Assembly: GCF_963676685.1 (NCBI RefSeq)
Contig: NC_092349.1
Span: 55,441,232 to 55,505,231 of the forward strand
Length of the DNA stretch: 64,000 bases
Direction: 5' to 3'
Source: Mytilus edulis
Lineage: Eukaryota > Mollusca > Bivalvia > Mytilida > Mytilidae
A model generated the notes under the pieces. It saw only the letters and a program-made list of their open reading frames with translations. It was not told where the DNA came from and did no database searches. Below, piece after piece: positions 11,661 through 23,912 of the stretch (position 1 is the stretch's first letter; each line of letters begins with the position of its first letter). The translations under genes and the position numbers were made by a program.

Positions 11661-12723
11661 TTTTGTCGAATCAATCTGAAGGAGGACCGTATGATTCATC
11701 TTTGTCACAAGTTATAGTTTCATTGTTATCAATAAAGAAAATCTTCAATGCATGTGTTGCGAGCATATCAGATATATATTGTTTCTGTGCCTTTATTATT
11801 AAATTTGCTAAATTTTATATATGTGAACAATAAGTTTGATACTTAGCTATTTGATTACGACATTGTTTATTTAACCCAATCGGTACTGGCATTTTCAAAT
11901 TTTGATAATGGTGGATTGAATCTGGTTTTACAGCGCTAAACCTCTCACGTGTATGGCATTCTCATCAAATTTTGTCATATTTACAACGATGCGTGATCAA
12001 ATCAGACATAATAGGCAAAATTGTCAAAATATGGGTACAGCAGTCAAATATTAATACTAATAAGTACTAATATTGATATAACAAAAACACCGCTATGATA
12101 TTTTAAAAGGATCGCATTGATATTAGAACTAATAGCATTTGAATATTGATGTATATAGGACACAGCACTTCAAATTTTACACGGACATAAACGTTTGCTT
12201 CTAACTAACTTCTGAATTTATATTTAGACTCAATTGTTGTTTATATTTGAACAAAAAGTTTTAAAGTGAGTATTTTCTTAATTTTTCGTTGCCGAAAACA
12301 ACATTTTCCGCATGGAATGTCTGCATATTTACAATTGATATTAGACAATATCGCTATGTGATATAAGAAAAGTTTTTATCGATTCGCTTCTTCCATAGTT
12401 TGAATACTTTGACATGTAAGCTAGCCAAAATATTCAAAGTCAATGAAGTTTGACTGAAGGTACAGGGTAGATTAATCTCCATGGAAATGAGATGAGCCAA
12501 TGCTTATATATATGCATACAAAATATCATTGACCTACCACTAGTGTTTCCGTATTAACTGATCTGATCACAAACTAATACAAGTAAGCTAATGAAAAGTT
12601 TCAAAGTCAATAGACCATGATTGAGGTATGGGACCAAATAATTCCTCATGGAAACGAGATGAGACAATTCTAATACAACTACATACCATATACCATTGAC
12701 ATACCACTAGTGGTTTACCTTAA

Positions 12724-13342
12724 GGGCATACGATACAGTTACAGGGGAGGTAATGACGTTGCTAACGTAAAATGTTATTTTTGCGACGTCAAACTGTGAC
12801 ATATCGGGAAAAGATGCATTTTTCGACTGATTTTTATCATTCAAACTGATTTAATTTGAAAACGAGTTCATGGACCCCTATTTTTCAAAACAGCAATTTG
12901 TTTCATTTTGCAGGGAGATTATGTGACCCAAATTTTATAAAACTGTAAATAGAGGATTTTTTTTAATTTTGATAAACATGCAGCAAAAAATGACGTACTT
13001 TCCTCAATTCATGAACATTTGATAAATATTAGTTATTTCTGAATAAAAAATGCATAATTTTTTAGGATACTTATAAAATACAGAAATTACCGATTATTTA
13101 ACAAAAAACAATTTGTGTTTATCTTTTATAACAAAAAAGTTATGTCTTTCTTTCGAAAAAGACTTTACGGCAACAAATCTGAATTTTGAGCAAATATACA
13201 AAATTTCGACCTCATTTTACTCAAAAAGTAGCACATGAAAGTATATTTTTTATTACATATTTGATTTAATCAGGTAAAAAATAGCCTATATGCAAATTTT
13301 CACGAACTTGTAAATACAGGATCAAAACTGTATCGTATGCCC
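12724..13342. mobile_element. 619-bp MITE with 17-bp TIRs and TTAA target duplication
   Basis: The perfect terminal inverted repeat GGGCATACGATACAGTT is at 12724-12740 and, inverted, at 13326-13342. The element is flanked by TTAA at 12720-12723 and 13343-13346. The outer element carries a paralogous empty site about 180 bp earlier (GTGTTTCCGTATTAACTGAT), which shows that the sequence joins cleanly around a single TTAA. There is no ORF inside. TTAA duplication is the hallmark of piggyBac and Kolobok-like transposases; which one moved it is not decided. Confidence 0.9.
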
Positions 13343-13446
13343 TTAAACTGACTTAATCACAAACTAATAAATTGTTGACGCGGCCGCTGACGCCGGAAAC
13401 AGTATACCTTTGTCTCGCTTTTTGAGTCCGTCAAAGCGAGACAAAA

Positions 13447-14869
13447 ACTGCATTACAGATACAGAATTTGGAATTAACTAAAAACAATTCATTAGAAAAG
13501 CTAGAAAAGAATGGTTGTCAGTTTTAATAATATTATTTACTATTTCCCTAAACGTTGAACATAACAATATCAAAAATGGAAACATATTTCTTTGTATTCG
13601 TGTTATTTTGGAAGTTTTAGAAAAGAATGCAAACAATATAAAAAAAGAGAAACACTCTACTGTGCGATTCTACTTTAAAAAAAGTTAAATATGGGTTTAT
13701 ACGGCACTTTAAATGTTTAACTATAGTTGTATCCTTTTTACCTCGTTTTTTATGGTGTAACTACTACCTTTAAAACACAAAAGAGGATAATTGGTACCGT
13801 TATTTTACCCCATTATAATAACCTTCTTTTCTATAATCTGTTTAGCATTTATTTGATTTGGTATATGAAAACACATAAACGCAATGTATTGACTAAAAGA
13901 AACATCTTCGAGTATCACGAAGAAGAGTTGCGAATTTTACGGAGACCTACGTTAATGTGCTGTAGCAATCAAAAGAAACAATTAATAAATACATAACATT
14001 TAGAGGTCAGCAAGCATCTGTATCGAATAGTAAAAGGTCTCGAAACTAGACGATAAACATAAAAAATTCATGAATATAAAATAAAGGTAACATGTTAATA
14101 AAGACAACTGCTGACCGGGTTCCTGTACTTGGAAAAGCGAAGTAATTTTTTATGTCGTGATCAAACAGTCCAGCGAATACTCCAAACTCCCCTTTTTATA
14201 TCAATCATTGCATTACTGTGAAGAATGCACGCCTTTTGCACGCGTGAAGAATAAATAATTATAATTTGACCTTCATTTTCCATTTGAAAAAAATTCTCTT
14301 GTAAAATTAAATTGAAATGATTGATCTTCCACTTATATTAATTATTCTTTGATTCTTAAAGAATGATAAAACAAACATTTGATAAATGTCATACTAAAAG
14401 TTCACTAACATTGACTAATGAGGAAAAACTTACCGTTAGTTTTCCTGTTTGAATGATTAGAGAAAATGTAATGACGTTAATTTCACAGCAGTGTTTTTTT
14501 TATTTAAGATAATTTTTCACCCACCCCTTCCGTCCAAAAACGGACATGCGTTGTTAATCTACGTATGAGTATATACAATTAAATAGGTATGTAAATGCAT
14601 CATCAACATGCTATCATGTGCACTTCCTTTAACATGCTTAACAAAGTGCGTTGCTTATTTAGGAAAATAACTTTCTAAATCATTTAAAAATTCAGAAATT
14701 TTATATGGTTTTAAGGAAAATCATTTTCATTGCTACTCTTCATCTCAAATTCACAACGAGGCCTTCGACATAGAGCATACACTCTCAACTCACTGCAGTA
14801 AGTGTAAGAGGAGTTACAAGAATAAGCTCATAGAAAAGGTTCCCTGTTTAGTAGAAATTGAGGAGAGTC
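13447..14869. other. No recognised gene; repeat remnant near the right end
   Basis: AT-rich. An 89-codon ORF at 13727-13996 has no domain or codon signal that I recognise. Near 14760 a GAGGCCTTCGACATAGAGC block resembles the dispersed GGGCCTTCAACACAGAGC family. Confidence 0.4.
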
Positions 14870-14965
14870 GATAAACCTTATAAAAGAGAGGCAAAAGATA
14901 ACAAAGAAATGTTCACACTCACAAGCCGAGGACAAACTGACAAAGTCATGACCAAAACAAACAAG
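14870..14965 (+). repeat. Partial copy of the 30.1-kb repeat family
   Basis: AAAAGAGAGGCAAAAGATAA followed by CAAAGAAATGTTCACACTCA and GACAAACTGACAAAGTCATG matches, with divergence, the block at 30145-30215 (AAGAGGGATGAAAGATACCA and AAACTGACAACGCCATGGCT). Confidence 0.55.
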
Positions 14966-14981
14966 AGTATACACGCTGAAA

Positions 14982-15836
14982 TGTCTCGCCTGCATTACTG
15001 ACCACTGATTTTGTGTTGAAAGTCTTAAAGGTACTAAAATCTTTACAGAAACTTAACATTTCGAAAGATCTATGACAATGAGGATAAGGTCAGACAGACA
15101 TACACACCTTACATTTTTTTATACACCAAATATAGTTGACATATTGTGTATGCTAATTAAAAAACAGACCAAAACAAAAAAACTTAACATTGGCCACTGA
15201 ACCATAAAAATGAGATCAAGGTCAGATGATACCTGCCAGAGAGACATGTACACCTTACAATCATTCCATACACCAAATATAGTTGACTTGCGTATGGTAC
15301 TTGAAAAACTGACCAAAACACAAAACTTATCATTGACCAATGAACCTTGAAAATGAGGTCAAGGTCAGATTAACTCTTCCAGACTGACATATACCCATTA
15401 CAATAATTTCATACACCAACTATAGTTCACCTACTGCTTATAGTATTCGAGAAACGGACATAATCACGTAACTTTAACATTGATCACTGATCCATGAAAT
15501 GAGGTCCAGGTCAGGTGAACTGTGTCAGATGGACATGAAGACATTTCAAGGAACCCATATTCTAAATATAATTGTCCTATTACTCATAATAAGTAAACAA
15601 TTCACATGTGAAATTTTTTTTTTTTTTAAATCGCTGAACCATTAAAATGAGGTCAAGGACAATGTACATATGTTTGACGGACACTTCGTAACATAAAGTA
15701 TCTGCATACAAAATATGAAGCATCAAGGTATTCTACCTTCTGAAATATAAAGCTTTATACAAATAGTTTACGCCGCCGCCACCGGATAGTAATACCTTTG
15801 TCTCGCATACTGTGACTTTCGTCGCAGACGAGACAA
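14982..15836. mobile_element. Non-autonomous element with TGTCTCG ends and a tandem core of about 145 bp
   Basis: Starts TGTCTCGCC at 14982 and ends ...CGCAGACGAGACAA at 15836, so the ends are short inverted repeats. The core is four to five diverged units of about 145 bp, each with ATACACCAAATATAGTTGAC, ACTGACCAAAA, TTAACATTG, ACTGAACCATGAAAATGAG and GTCAAGGTCAGA. The ATACACC landmarks are at 15121, 15268 and 15411. No coding frame runs through it. Confidence 0.7.
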
Positions 15837-18589
15837 TAACTACGAAAAGAAAAACAACAGTTCACAAAACTCAATATAGAAAACTAAAGCCTATGCAGTA
15901 TATAATGAAATGATATTAATCTAATATGCTAACTTGCACCGGTTCTAAGGCCAGACACAGTTGATATATCACTTGTCTAACCCCAAAAAACAAATAATTA
16001 TGAATTCAGCTGAGCAAGTCATAAAAAGCGATATACCTCTCAACAAGCAAATACTATGCAAGGTAACAGCATAACAAAAACTGAATTTTCTAAATATCCA
16101 TTAAGTTGTGCCAGTGGACGTTACACAGACAAAAATCAATCAACCTTATTTGACTTCTAGGACAATTAACTGAGGAACGAACAAAATTATACTCCATGCT
16201 TCTTTGTATAATATTATGTTATATATATATCATAATATCATTGTGTTGTGGAAACTTCAGTAGATTTTTCATAATAAATATATTCATACATTCTCGAAAT
16301 CTCCACTATATTTGTGCTTGAACTTGTACAGACATCCGTCTAGTGTTGAAGACAGTATGCTGGACTTCAAATAACTGTCTAGATATTTGTGTTGTTTGGT
16401 TATATATTGTTCCATTGATCAATATTGTATTAATTAGATTTGACTTAAATGGAAGGTATTGCTGTTCAATTTCAATCAAAATGAGCTAATTACAGGACAG
16501 TGAAGTACGCATCACGTTTTGCCAATACAATACTACTTGCCAACTGGCATAACTTTCGATAGAAAATTAAAAAAAAAAAGCTACAAAAGGAAACGATAGG
16601 GTGGACATGATTTAACCAGTACATATCCTTTCTTCCGAGCAGGATGTAAATACAACAAAGCAGTCACGATTTGACAAAATATATTGTTATGTGACAAACA
16701 TGAGAAAAGAAATAATGTTTAATTTTTAATACGTAATATATGTATGTCGGTTAACCAGTCAGATAATGTGTAAAATATTTTATAGAATGACGTCCGGTAA
16801 ATTTCATACAGGATGAAACATTTTTAAAACGTTTTTATTTGATGTGAATTTCAAATTTCGTTACATACAAGATGATTTCATCGAGCTATGTGTTACTATA
16901 AACTGTTCAAGTGGAAAAATGTCAAGACTCTAAATATTTTGTTAATCATGTGTCAATTGACCCCCGACTTTTGTGTATTTTTAATACTTTTCCCTCTTGC
17001 CAAACAGATAAAAATCCTTCCTATGTAGATACACTGATATTTCTTCAATGTATCTTAGTTTTTTTTTTGTTTTTTTTTTACTAGCGATTGCATTTGATAT
17101 TGGCTTCAGAAAGTGCAATCCTGTCAAATAATTTATGTATGAATCGGGAATATTTTGAATTCTGAAAGAACGCTGAATTTCTTAACATGTAAATGCATGT
17201 TGGTATGCATCTGAAACAGCTTTACATAAAGTAAACGTTTAGATCTTTCCAACTGCGAGCCTAAAACGCTAGCTTTACAGTTGTTCGTAAACACACGTTC
17301 AAAAGCACTTAAACAATCAACTTGTAATGGCTGAATGGCCTTGTTTTCGTCTGCTGGAAGAACAATTAAGTTTATTTGTGTTTATTCTGCCCATTCCAAT
17401 ATACATACAGGTCATGTCTGTTCACGAGAAGAATTTTCTGATCCCGTGGTAGCTTGTGCCGAAGGAAATGAGTAAGATAATTATAAAGAGCTTAAACTAT
17501 AAATTGAACAAGTCATGTTTGTTCACACAAGAAGACAAATATGAAAAAAACTTGAGACACGTGCCAAATCACGTGTTTACGTTATATCCATTTGTGCAAG
17601 TTTAACCCTCAATTCTTCCACCTTAGGAAAGTTATCACACAAGAAATAAAACCAATGTTTTGTGACTGGTTTATCGTGCTTTCGCTTGCCAAGGCTTACA
17701 GCATATTGACTTGATAACGTACACAGTTCATTTATTGTGTAATTATATCCGTTTCAACAGCATATCATTATACATTTGGTCAATTTTTCTGATTGATTTT
17801 GATCCAGGGTTGTATTTTGTCCTCTTCTCCCTTTCGTAGGATTTCTTTTTTTCACTCTATCGCGTAGTTTGCTATCAGGAGTCTTGAATTTCGTGAATGC
17901 ATGCTTCCTTAAAGGATATTCTCTTCGAAACAACTGCCTCGTATGCAATTATCATTTTTCTTCATAGTTCATCTCTATTTCTTCTTCTTCTTTTCCATAC
18001 AGAATAATATAACAAATTAAACACACGATAATCTTTCTTATTGCAAAGTATAGGCTTTTGGAGCAAATATCTGAATTTCATGCATATATAATTCGTTGCA
18101 CAGCATCTGCCTATCGGAAAATGTTACATGTAGCATTTATGAGTCGAGAAATACAACAATTTGAAAACAAATTCAAATATGCTTGTAAGTTTATAGAATC
18201 TATTTTTGTTATTCTAGATTATTTTTTCCCCGAAAATACTCCAACACAATTTTTAACAAACTTTTTTATAGACAAAGAACAACTTTTTAATTACAAAAGA
18301 AACATTCAAAAACTAAAACCCTGACCGAAGATAACTAACTTGACACAGATTCCCAAAAATTATATATCAAACTAATTAGTCTTTTCATATAAACAAGGAT
18401 ATCATGATAAGATACTTCTGGTTTGAAATAGTCAGTTCGAATTTCAATTGACTTCTAATCAGTTTTCTTTTCACTGATTCCAAAGATATACGATTTATAT
18501 GTCTTTGCTTTTGAAATAAGGAAAATAATCGACTTATAAAGCCAAAGTTTCACATGAAAAAAAGGAAATGTGATGCATTCCATTTCGTT
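15837..18589. other. No recognised gene or element
   Basis: AT-rich sequence with oligo-T runs near 17058-17080. The ORFs at 17754-17948 (minus) and 18058-18324 (plus) have no recognisable domain. Confidence 0.5.
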
Positions 18590-18905
18590 ATTACATTCAT
18601 AAACAAGATGCTGAAAGAGGGACAGCAAACTGGATTTCCCTAGAGAGGTGAATTTGAAAAGTTGCGCAAGTATGGACACAACATATAAGCTGAAAAACAG
18701 CTCTCCATTTGGTTTGTATTTGAATATTTGACACAGCATAGGTATGTGACACAAAACGTGGTCATAGAAAACTGAAAAAAAAATGAAATTAGACATTTAT
18801 TTTACTAGTATAATTATGTTCCAATATTGCAAGTACATCGTTAGAAACACAATATCAAAGAACCCCAAGAATTCATTTTTTTATAATTACTTTTAAATCA
18901 TTTAA
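18590..18905 (+). repeat. Old, partial copy of the ACGACCGC modular repeat family
   Basis: Matches the head of the 35.3-kb copy with divergence: GCGCAAGTATGGACACAACA, AGCTGAAAAACAGCTC, TTTGACACAGCATAGGTATG, TGACACAAAA, then ATATCAAAGAACCCCAAGAA. Confidence 0.6.
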
Positions 18906-19596
18906 TAAAACTGTTCAAAAGGATAAACTCAAAATAAACATAAGAAATAGAAATTATTTATTAATTTCTGCTCAAATGAAAATAAATCAGATTTATATAA
19001 TAAAACATTTTTTTCAAAGGGAAATAATTCAAGTTTATATAGTTAAATTACATTTTGCAACTCAACAACAACAACAAAAAACAAGCTAAAGTAGTGAAAA
19101 TTGAACTTGGCCGTCATTTAGTTTCAGGAAACAAACATTTCTAAATTTTAACAGATTTCGTCAAAGCGTTTTCATGTTCATGAACAGACACTGTTTGTCT
19201 TCAGGTTCATTATAACCTTTGGCAAAATTTGGCATTTACATCTGTCCACAAATTTTAGTCTGAGAACAGACAAACCGGAAGCAATAATCAATCTTCATGT
19301 TCATACAAAGCCCTTTGAACGTTTCATTATCCTTCAGCTACATATATATATATATATATATGAATATCATCTGTTCAGTTTTTCCATCTTTGTGCAATGA
19401 TATTCAACACTTTTTAGTGTTTTGTTTTCCATCTATTTATCGGTATTGTTACACAATCTTTCAGACTCATATATATAATATATATATATATATATATAAC
19501 AATGGATTGTATTGTCCACCAACTTTCTTATTAGACAAACTCACCTGGTCGGAATTTCAAAACCAACTTCCTAACTGTGTATTGCTAATTGTTTAG
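18906..19596. repeat. Unassigned sequence with two (TA)n microsatellites
   Basis: Alternating TA tracts lie at about 19340-19362 and 19471-19498, and a short CAACAACAACAA run near 19063. A 99-codon ORF across the TA tracts is a low-complexity artefact. Confidence 0.6.
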
Positions 19597-19735
19597 GGGC
19601 CAGCTTAAGGACTCCTCCTGGTGCGGGAGATTCTCGCTGCATTGAAAACCCATTGGTGGCCTTTTGGCTGTTGTCTGCTCTATGGTCGGGTTGTTGTCTC
19701 TTTGACACAATCCCCATTTACATTCTCAATTTCAA
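19597..19735 (+). repeat. 3' tail copy of the GGGGCCAGCT retroelement-like family
   Basis: Begins GGGGCCAGCTTAAGGACTCC and ends GGGTTGTTGTCTCTTTGACA, CCCCATTTACATTCTCAATT. It matches 26256-26395 and the inverse of 56812-56950. Only the last 140 bp or so of the family are present. Confidence 0.8.
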
Positions 19736-19810
19736 TTCCTACTTTATACTTGCACGGCTTCTTTTTAAGACTGGATTACTAGTATTCGTATTTTCATCTA
19801 CACATTTCCT

Positions 19811-20515
19811 CAGTGATTGATATAATCTTGCATCCAGTTCATGTTAAGTTATGGGCATAGAAAACTCTAGAGGAAAGAACCGAATACAAGATAATATCTA
19901 AACGTTTCAGAAACCAAAATGTGGACTTCTATGCACAATGCAATGCAGAAGAGCTTACCGGATATAGTGCGCAGTTGTTTCTCAGTTATATAACTACTCT
20001 GGAGCTCATAAAATGAAGCATTATAATCAACATTATTGTCATCCAGGATATATAATTTTATTTTTACCATCGTAATGAAAAAGCACACACAAACATACCA
20101 AAACACTTGCCCTAATTGACCTTTCCCTTGAAAATCGATAAAGCGAAGGTTTGTTTTGTCAACATTATCCCATGATAATGCTTATGTTTTTCTAATGTTG
20201 TCTCGTGCTCATCAACCCAAAATGCATACATGTTATACCAATATTAAAACATAAATATAAAACCATATCCACATTTTGGTAATTATTGGTGGGAGAGGGG
20301 GGAACTTATTAAGAACCTCATCAATCCAAACAGGCAATACATTGCTGACCAAACATAGTCCTTAAACCAATCAACACTTGGATATTGAAAGAATGAGGAT
20401 GTATCACATGTACTTCCGCCGAAGATATCAACCAATGAGGTTATACACATATCAGTGATTGATATAATCTTGCATCACGTTCATGTTAAGTTATGGGCAT
20501 AGAAAACTCTATAGT
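19811..20515. repeat. Local direct duplications (two segments)
   Basis: Segment A is at 19811-19871 and again at 20451-20513 (GTGATTGATATAATCTTGCA, GTTATGGGCATAGAAAACTC). Segment B is at 20380-20450 and again at 22664-22733 (GATGTATCACATGTACTTCC, GCCGAAGATATCAACCAATG). A and B abut at 20450. Confidence 0.85.
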
Positions 20516-22015
20516 CCATACAGCATTTTTGCAGGCCAATCTCAAATTACACCACTAGCAAGGCTTGCCTTAAGGAACAGTATTCCCAATACTCAAAACA
20601 AAAATATCTTCAGCACTTTTATTAAATATTATTCCTTAATAACTTTAAAACGCTACTAAACATTTAATACACAGTTCTTTAAAAATAGTTCACAATTCAA
20701 TAAATTCTCACGAATTTGACCACATACAGACTTAAAAGTTGAGTTAAGCTGGGTTAAGGCAATGAACTCCTATCAAAATGAATATTTTCATTATTTTGAT
20801 AATGTCTTTAGCACGTAGAAACCTTGTAAGCAAAGTGACTTCACCTCCAAGTGTAAACTATGCTGGCTTGTCTCTTTCTTTACTGTTGTTGAATCAATCA
20901 CACTCTTATACTTCCTAATCAGGAACATAGACAATTGTATTTCCGCTTGATTCTTCACACGTCTGCTGAAAATATATTAACCAATAACAAGATGTTTGTT
21001 TGTACTTAAGACAGCATTAGTCACACTTTGAAAAGGAAAAATCCCTTTGCCTACAATTCACGTGGAAAACCACTAGGTAATCAGTGTCCCTCGAACTGTA
21101 GACAAAGAAATCTAAATTAAAAAATTTAACAATCATACATAAAGTTTAAGTATACATTTGTACTAGTATACAAAATAAATATATTTATTAAATAAAACAA
21201 AACAAAAATATATTGCAACCATTATTTAATCTCCCAAGTAATAGAATATGATTGATAATGTTTTTGTGACATTTTTCAACAGACACGTCAATGAAATATA
21301 CACATCCAATAGCAAACATCATGATTTTTTTTTAGTACCGTGTCATATTGGCATATTCTGTCTTTCGCAACACAGACATACATAATTTAGTGTTTTATCC
21401 ATATTTTTCCCATTCATTATTTTCCTATTTTCAAAAATCAAAACATTACTTAAATTGCAATATGTTCTCACCATATTTTGATCAGAAAAATCCTTTCCTT
21501 TTAGGTTGTTCGAACTCATTGACATGAATCATTGTGCAATGTCATATTGTTTCTCCTTCATTCATCAGCTTGTCAAAGCTGTAGGTAACACCACCTGAAA
21601 ACAAAAACATTCTATTCAATTCTATGTACAAACAAACAGACCGCTGAACGCGGACCTCGACGAAGACACCTTAGAATTCAATACACACCACTCCGGAAAA
21701 CACCATTAATATCAAGTGACATGTCACACTAAATTACTCCACTTTCTCGATAATTCTATTCTTTTCTAACAAATTCTTTAAAAAGCATTTTCAATAAGTA
21801 TGTACGATGTAATAATCAATGAAAAGTCCACAACACTCAAAAGTAACAAAAGAAACTACTTACCCTATAAACAATTTATGATTTTCCTTTCAACTATACA
21901 GGTTTCCAAAATGGCCAGAGCCGCCACTTCCGCACATATTTATTATAGCGATATTACTTTGCCCTGCGTTTAATCGGCGCAAGGCATAACAAATATCTGA
22001 CCATATGGGTTGATA
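20516..22015. other. No recognised gene or element
   Basis: AT-rich. A 60-codon minus-strand ORF at 21343-21525 is unsupported. Confidence 0.5.
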
Positions 22016-22245
22016 GTGGGTCTCATTGGGGTCTAAGCGTGACGCGGGATTGCCTATTTTTCGTAAGCGTGAAACGTGAAAGTCAAATTATTGTGTCGTG
22101 AAAACGGGAAATTAGGTCTTGCGGGACCCGTCCCGGGAAATGACAAAAAATGAGAATTGCTTACGTACATAGTGTAAGCGGGATACGGGAATCTGACAAA
22201 AAACAGTCAGCGGGATCCGGGATCGGAACCCCCAATGAGACCCCC
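22016..22245. mobile_element. 230-bp MITE with TTGATA target duplication
   Basis: The ends are GTGGGTCTCATTGGGG (22016) and, read inverted from 22245, GGGGGTCTCATTGGGGG. Perfect 6-bp direct repeats TTGATA flank it at 22010-22015 and 22246-22251. The interior holds several GCGGGA/CGGGAT words and no ORF. The superfamily is not assigned. Confidence 0.85.
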
Positions 22246-22269
22246 TTGATAATAACTACCCCAGGGTGT

Positions 22270-22600
22270 AAATCCCAAAGCATTTTGCCACCAAGGTCAA
22301 ACATTACCATCTAGTAAGTTCTATCACACAGACGTTAATGTCTTGACGCCCCCAAGGCTAGTATTTTCAATTCAATGTTGCCACCAAGGAAAATGTAAAA
22401 TATCATAAAAATTACCACCTAGGTTGTTTGCCACCAAGGCATATATAAATGAACACCTAGGTCTATTGCCACCTAGGCATAAATAAATGACCATCTAGGT
22501 CTATTGCCACCAAGGCATATATAAATGACCACCTTGGTCTATTGCCACCAAGGCATATATAAATGACCACCAAGGTCTTAAAGCCACCAAAGCTAATGTA
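22270..22600. repeat. 38-bp minisatellite
   Basis: Units of 38 bp run TTGCCACCAAGGCATATATA then AATGACCACCTAGGTCTA. Each unit carries CCAAGG, CCTAGG or CCTTGG palindromic hexamers. About four regular units run from 22429 to 22585, with degenerate units on the left. Confidence 0.8.
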
Positions 22601-22735
22601 AGTAAAAGTTAAAGAATATAGTTACTTTGCCGACAACACGTGGAGCACGACCTTCCTACAGATTGGAGATTGAAAGAATAAGGATGTATCACATGTACTT
22701 CCGCCGAAGATATCAACCAATGAGGTTTTGATAAA

Positions 22736-23912
22736 GGCATGTTGATTGTAAGGCGTTCAGTTTTCTCTGCTCTTAAAATCTTTCTATTTTAATAAGTCCT
22801 GGTTTTCTTACTTTTAGCCGTAATCTAAGTATGTCCCTACTGGTTTTCTGTTAGTGCCATTGTATTTGTGCGGCTTTATGGTGGCCCTATCTCTTATTTT
22901 GCATATAATTGCTTTCGTAGTTTTATATATTTTGAGGATGAGTGAATCAGCTGAATGTGTGATTGAATGTTTTTTTATTTTGCACATATGTTTTGGGGTG
23001 AGATTAACTCTCTTGTATTAAGACCAGTTACAGCAATCCTGGGAAATTGGTTAGGCTAATACTAACATTAATATGTATCTATGTAGTTTGTTAAAGTCCT
23101 CCTTTACACCATTATCAACGGTGGTGCTTCTTTTAAAGGAGGGAGTTATAAAACATACATACATGTGACATTTAGTATCAGTATCACTATCAGATTCGAC
23201 CCGGAACTTGTAATTATATAATAAATGAATACTGTGTACTTTCCTCGTCATCATCAAAATTTGCAATGTCTTCATTTTCCTTGAAAATGTCTTTTCTTTT
23301 ACAATATGATTAAAGCACACGACCATTATGACAACAAAGACAATCGCAATCCCTTTGTTTCCTTATGTGAATTATTAATGCTTCTAAACAAAATGATTCC
23401 ACATAGGTCAAATGTACTCATATTACTTATGCATTTGTGAGAAAAAAAACCGAATTCCTTGAAAATACAAGTTCACAATTCAATTCCATTCAATATTTTA
23501 ATAACAACTCACCATTTAAAAAAATATATAAACATTATAAATGAAACATTTTTACTATAAAATACAAAAGCTCAGTACAGTGTTTTGAGGGAAGATTATA
23601 GGTTAATAAGATATACAAAGAGTATATGCCACAGTGATAAAACTATAGACAACAAAAAAAAAAAAGAATTCTTTATCTTCTGTTTAGGTTCAGCAAGATT
23701 ATGGTTTTTGACTCAAAGTATATTGATTGATTGATTGATGTTTGACACCACTATCAAAACATCAACATCAACAGCTTAAGTGCCTGGGCAGAACCTACAC
23801 ACTTTTTATAAATAAAATAGTAATTTTTGTAGCTTTCAAAGTTTTTGTTGGTATCCCGATAAAGTGAAAATCTAATTAAAACATGACACTCAAACTTCTA
23901 CAATATAAACAA
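22736..23912. other. No recognised gene or element
   Basis: AT-rich. The minus-strand ORF at 23051-23326 has an acidic stretch in another frame but no recognisable domain. A short (ATTG)n run lies at 23721-23738. Confidence 0.45.

Larger units (their letters stand above)
9881..12398. mobile_element. 2.5-kb element with inverted repeats of about 65 bp
   Basis: The left end at 9881 (CTATGGAAGAAGCGAATCGA) and the inverse of the right end at 12398 match over about 66 positions with few differences, continuing through AACTTTTCTTATATC and GCGATATTGT. The left end also holds AACGAGCGATATTGTATTAT units in tandem. No transposase frame is apparent inside, and no clear target duplication is seen at the edges. 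The interior carries a GGCGGATCTAGGGGG repeat (10478-10645) and another dispersed repeat (11430-11660). Confidence 0.65.
9816..13446. mobile_element. Outer element with TGTCTCG ends, split by two later insertions
   Basis: It begins TGTCTCGCC at 9816. It ends with a TTTGTCTCGCTTTTTGAGTC / CAAAGCGAGACAAAAA hairpin at about 13409-13446, a terminal signature shared with 14982-15836. Its own body is only about 490 bp: 9816-9880, 12399-12719 and 13347-13446. The body contains two tandem units with TTCAAAGTCAAT, GAAATGAGATGAG, CATACCACTAGTG and GATCACAAACTAAT. The rest is inserted DNA described separately. Confidence 0.6.

Noticed and set aside
13727-13996. 89-codon plus-strand ORF with hydrophobic stretch
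   Set aside because: Tyr/Phe/Leu-rich composition is expected from AT-rich DNA, and no motif or gene context supports it.
23051-23326. 91-codon minus-strand ORF near an Asp/Ser-rich stretch
   Set aside because: The acidic tract loosely recalls the zinc-finger gene tail, but no finger sequence or aligned block is present.
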